The notes beneath the pieces are model-generated. The model was not told the origin of the DNA. It made no database searches and saw nothing but the letters and a program-made list of their open reading frames with translations. 7,754 nucleotides of DNA. It comes from Nocardioides sp. (GTDB lineage Bacteria > Actinomycetota > Actinomycetes > Propionibacteriales > Nocardioidaceae). The first letter of the stretch is position 1. The number at the start of each line of letters is the position of its first letter. The translations under genes were made by a program, and so were the position numbers. This document shows positions 6,433 to 7,754 of the stretch, piece by piece. Location of the stretch: assembly GCA_030452025.1 (NCBI GenBank), contig JAKDNC010000156.1, positions 1-7,754 of the forward strand, written 5' to 3'.

Positions 6433-7331
6433 GTGAGCCCGAGGTCGTGGAGAAACGCTTCCGGTGCGCGGTCGGCGCGCTTGGTGCGCCGATGGCCGGC
6501 AGCGCCGGGGAGGAGTCGTCCTTCCTGCTGATCGAATACTCCGGCGCCTGGGGCCGCAAGGCGCTCGAGGAGAGCAGGCTGCCCGAGGAGGTCCGGGTCG
6601 GGCTGGCCGAGGGTGCGGCCGAGGCCGGTGTGCGCGTCATGCTGATCCGGCGCCACGGCCGCTCCGTGGCCGACTCCGAGGAATTCCGAGTCTTCCTCTG
6701 CCACGCCAGCGCCCACGACCCCTGGGTCGAGACCACGCGGCTCGGTGTCGCCGAGGACCTCCTCGACCTGGACCTCGACGGGCTCGCGGCCGGACGATCC
6801 ACCGGCCTGGAGAGGTACGACGACGCGCTGCTGCTGGTCTGCACCAACGGCCGCCGCGATGCTTGCTGCGCGGAGTTCGGACGCCCGGTCGCAGCGGAGG
6901 TGGCCGCAGCCCACCCCGAGCAGACCTGGGAGGTCACCCACCTCGGTGGGCACCGGTTCGCCAGCGCGATGCTGACCCTGCCGCACGGGCTGTCCTACGG
7001 TCGACTCGATCCCCACTCGGCGTCGCTGATCGCCGACCTCACCCTCGAGGGGCGCCTCGATCCGATGCACCTGCGTGGTCGGACGGCATACGACGCCCCG
7101 GTGCAGGCTGCGGAGATCGCGCTGCTCGAGGAGCTCAGCCTGGACCGGGTCGACGCCCTCGACCTGGCCGGATCTGCGGCGGTCGGGGACGGGCAGACTC
7201 GGGTGAGGTTCCTGCACGACGGTGAGCAGCACACGCTGATGGTGACCCCCAGGGTGGGTGAAGCCGTGCGGGCCAGCTGCGGCGACGAGAAGGTCAAGCC
7301 GGCGCCGGGGTTCCTCACCGAACGGATCTGA
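6429..7331 (+). CDS. Sucrase/ferredoxin-like family protein (thioredoxin-like ferredoxin, Apd1-type)
   Basis: This 300-residue cytoplasmic protein belongs to the Suc_Fer-like family, whose name comes from an early misassignment; members have a thioredoxin-like ferredoxin domain and a redox role is presumed. Family marks are FRCAVGALGAPMAGSA near the start, EYSGAWG (36-42), LLVCTNGRRDACCAEFGRP (about 135-153), THLGGHRFASAMLTLPHG (170-187) and SYGRLDP. C138 and C147 are separated by eight residues and H171 and H175 by three. These match the ligand spacing reported for yeast Apd1, whose [2Fe-2S] cluster has two Cys and two His ligands, so a similar non-Rieske bis-histidine cluster is expected here. 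The start at 6429 overlaps the stop of the SGNH remnant (ATGA) and has only a weak ribosome-binding site, in keeping with coupling. The C-terminal 100 residues (QTRVRFLHDGEQHTLMV) are the less conserved tail. The physiological partner is unknown. Confidence 0.88.
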   Translation: MSEPEVVEKRFRCAVGALGAPMAGSAGEESSFLLIEYSGAWGRKALEESRLPEEVRVGLAEGAAEAGVRVMLIRRHGRSVADSEEFRVFLCHASAHDPWVETTRLGVAEDLLDLDLDGLAAGRSTGLERYDDALLLVCTNGRRDACCAEFGRPVAAEVAAAHPEQTWEVTHLGGHRFASAMLTLPHGLSYGRLDPHSASLIADLTLEGRLDPMHLRGRTAYDAPVQAAEIALLEELSLDRVDALDLAGSAAVGDGQTRVRFLHDGEQHTLMVTPRVGEAVRASCGDEKVKPAPGFLTERI

Positions 7332-7346
7332 CTTGAGCGCCGGTGC

Positions 7347-7381
7347 CCCGGCCGGGCTCGGCCTGATCGGGCCCGGCCTGG
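7347..7381. terminator. Strong GC hairpin after the sucrase/ferredoxin-like gene
   Basis: GGCCGGGCTCGG (7350-7361) pairs with TGGGCCCGGCC-side bases 7367-7378 as a 12-bp stem with two wobble pairs and a 5-base loop (CCTGA). Two more pairs (7347-7348 with 7380-7381) form across one mismatch. It begins 16 bases after the stop of the upstream gene and lies between two convergent genes. There is no T-tract, which is common for terminators in high-GC actinobacteria. Termination is inferred from placement and fold strength. Confidence 0.5.
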
Positions 7382-7433
7382 TCCGGTCGGGTCCGGTCTG
7401 GTCGGGCCCGGTCGCGTCGAGGCGCGTCGAGGC
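7351..7433. repeat. Degenerate 10-base tandem repeat between convergent genes
   Basis: From 7351 the sequence falls into successive 10-base units, such as GCCGGGCTCG, GCCTGATCGG, GCCCGGCCTG, GTCCGGTCGG, GTCCGGTCTG, GTCGGGCCCG, GTCGCGTCGA and GGCGCGTCGA. Two units differ by one base (7381-7390 and 7391-7400), and GCGTCGAGGC is repeated exactly at 7414-7423 and 7424-7433. It overlaps the terminator-like hairpin at its left end. It could be a slippage-generated tract or a bidirectional termination region; no gene is seen in 7332-7464. Confidence 0.5.
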
Positions 7434-7464
7434 CATTCCGCGCTCTCGCGCAACCGTCGAGGGA

Positions 7465-7754
7465 TCACCCGGCACGGCGCCGTTGCGACACCTCCTCGGG
7501 GGAGAAGGCATCGGCGATCGACTCGAAGACGTCGCAGAAGGTCGGGTAGGCCTCGAGGGAGACTGTGCCGGTGACCGTCCATTCCTCGTCCCCGAGCACC
7601 CAGGTCCACAGCTCGGTGACCAGGCTGTGGCCGGCTGCCTGGTGGGAGATGCGCAGGTAGGAGACGTCGTGGCCGGCCAGGTCGAGCACGTCGGTGTCCT
7701 CGGTCTCCGGCCACTCCAGGATCTCGGTGAGCTCGTCGCGCAGCCGCGCCTGGA
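7465..7754 (-). CDS. Unrecognised protein, C-terminal 95 residues only
   Basis: The frame is open from the window's right edge to a TGA at 7465-7467, so the gene starts beyond the window. The visible part begins QARLRDELTEILEWPETEDT, continues DLAGHDVSYLRISHQAAGHS and VTELWTWVLGDEEWTVTGTV, and ends with SIADAFSPEEVSQRRRAG. It is acidic with several Trp residues and has no membrane segment in this part. Codon use is strongly GC3-biased like its neighbours, which supports a real gene. A shorter reading from the GTG at 7689 would cut into the well-coded part and is unlikely to be the true start. I recognise no family or catalytic motif. It converges on the sucrase/ferredoxin-like gene and is therefore not in its operon. 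Confidence 0.7.
   Translation of the reverse strand, partial: QARLRDELTEILEWPETEDTDVLDLAGHDVSYLRISHQAAGHSLVTELWTWVLGDEEWTVTGTVSLEAYPTFCDVFESIADAFSPEEVSQRRRAG

Noticed and set aside
7465..7689. Reading the minus-strand protein as a complete 74-residue gene starting with GTG at 7689.
   Set aside because: The frame stays open and well coded to the window edge, so the gene is truncated by the window rather than this short.

Overview
The window is high-GC DNA with dense, same-strand, tightly packed genes. Its imidazolonepropionase, sucrase/ferredoxin-like protein and large ATP-binding LuxR-type regulator are all of actinobacterial style. The best guess is an actinobacterium near Nocardioides or other Propionibacteriales; this rests on protein flavour and codon choice, not on a search.

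Bases 1-2706 are the end of a histidine-utilisation (hut) operon: the C-terminus of an M20-type amidohydrolase, then formimidoylglutamate deiminase (hutF), then imidazolonepropionase (hutI). Each junction is a 4-base start/stop overlap (GTGA, then ATGA), with a good Shine-Dalgarno inside the preceding gene, so the three are probably translationally coupled. HutI makes formimidoylglutamate and HutF deiminates it to N-formylglutamate. The M20 enzyme may supply the last, deformylating step. hutF carries a 90-base palindromic repeat element inserted in frame, adding about 30 residues to a linker.

Bases 2707-3092 are noncoding. The first part has three related GTGGGGG-containing copies that could be the worn end of an insertion sequence. 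The last 70 bases fold into two consecutive hairpins leading into the Shine-Dalgarno of a 50-codon basic small protein (3093-3245) that I do not recognise.

Bases about 3299-6238 encode a large LAL-type regulator (N-terminal AAA ATPase, helical middle, C-terminal LuxR HTH). Just after it, 6262-6432 is a 56-codon remnant of an SGNH/GDSL hydrolase. The N-terminal GDSI block is joined directly to the C-terminal DGVHP block, with the middle lost. Its stop overlaps the start of a 300-residue sucrase/ferredoxin-like protein (6429-7331), which has the C-x8-C and H-x3-H pattern expected for a bis-histidine [2Fe-2S] centre.

Bases 7332-7464 lie between convergent genes. They hold a strong 12-bp hairpin and a degenerate 10-base tandem repeat. 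The window ends in the C-terminal part of an unrecognised protein on the minus strand.

The points most worth following are the in-frame palindromic element in hutF, the collapsed SGNH gene that keeps its coupling overlap, and the structured leader plus small basic protein ahead of the regulator.
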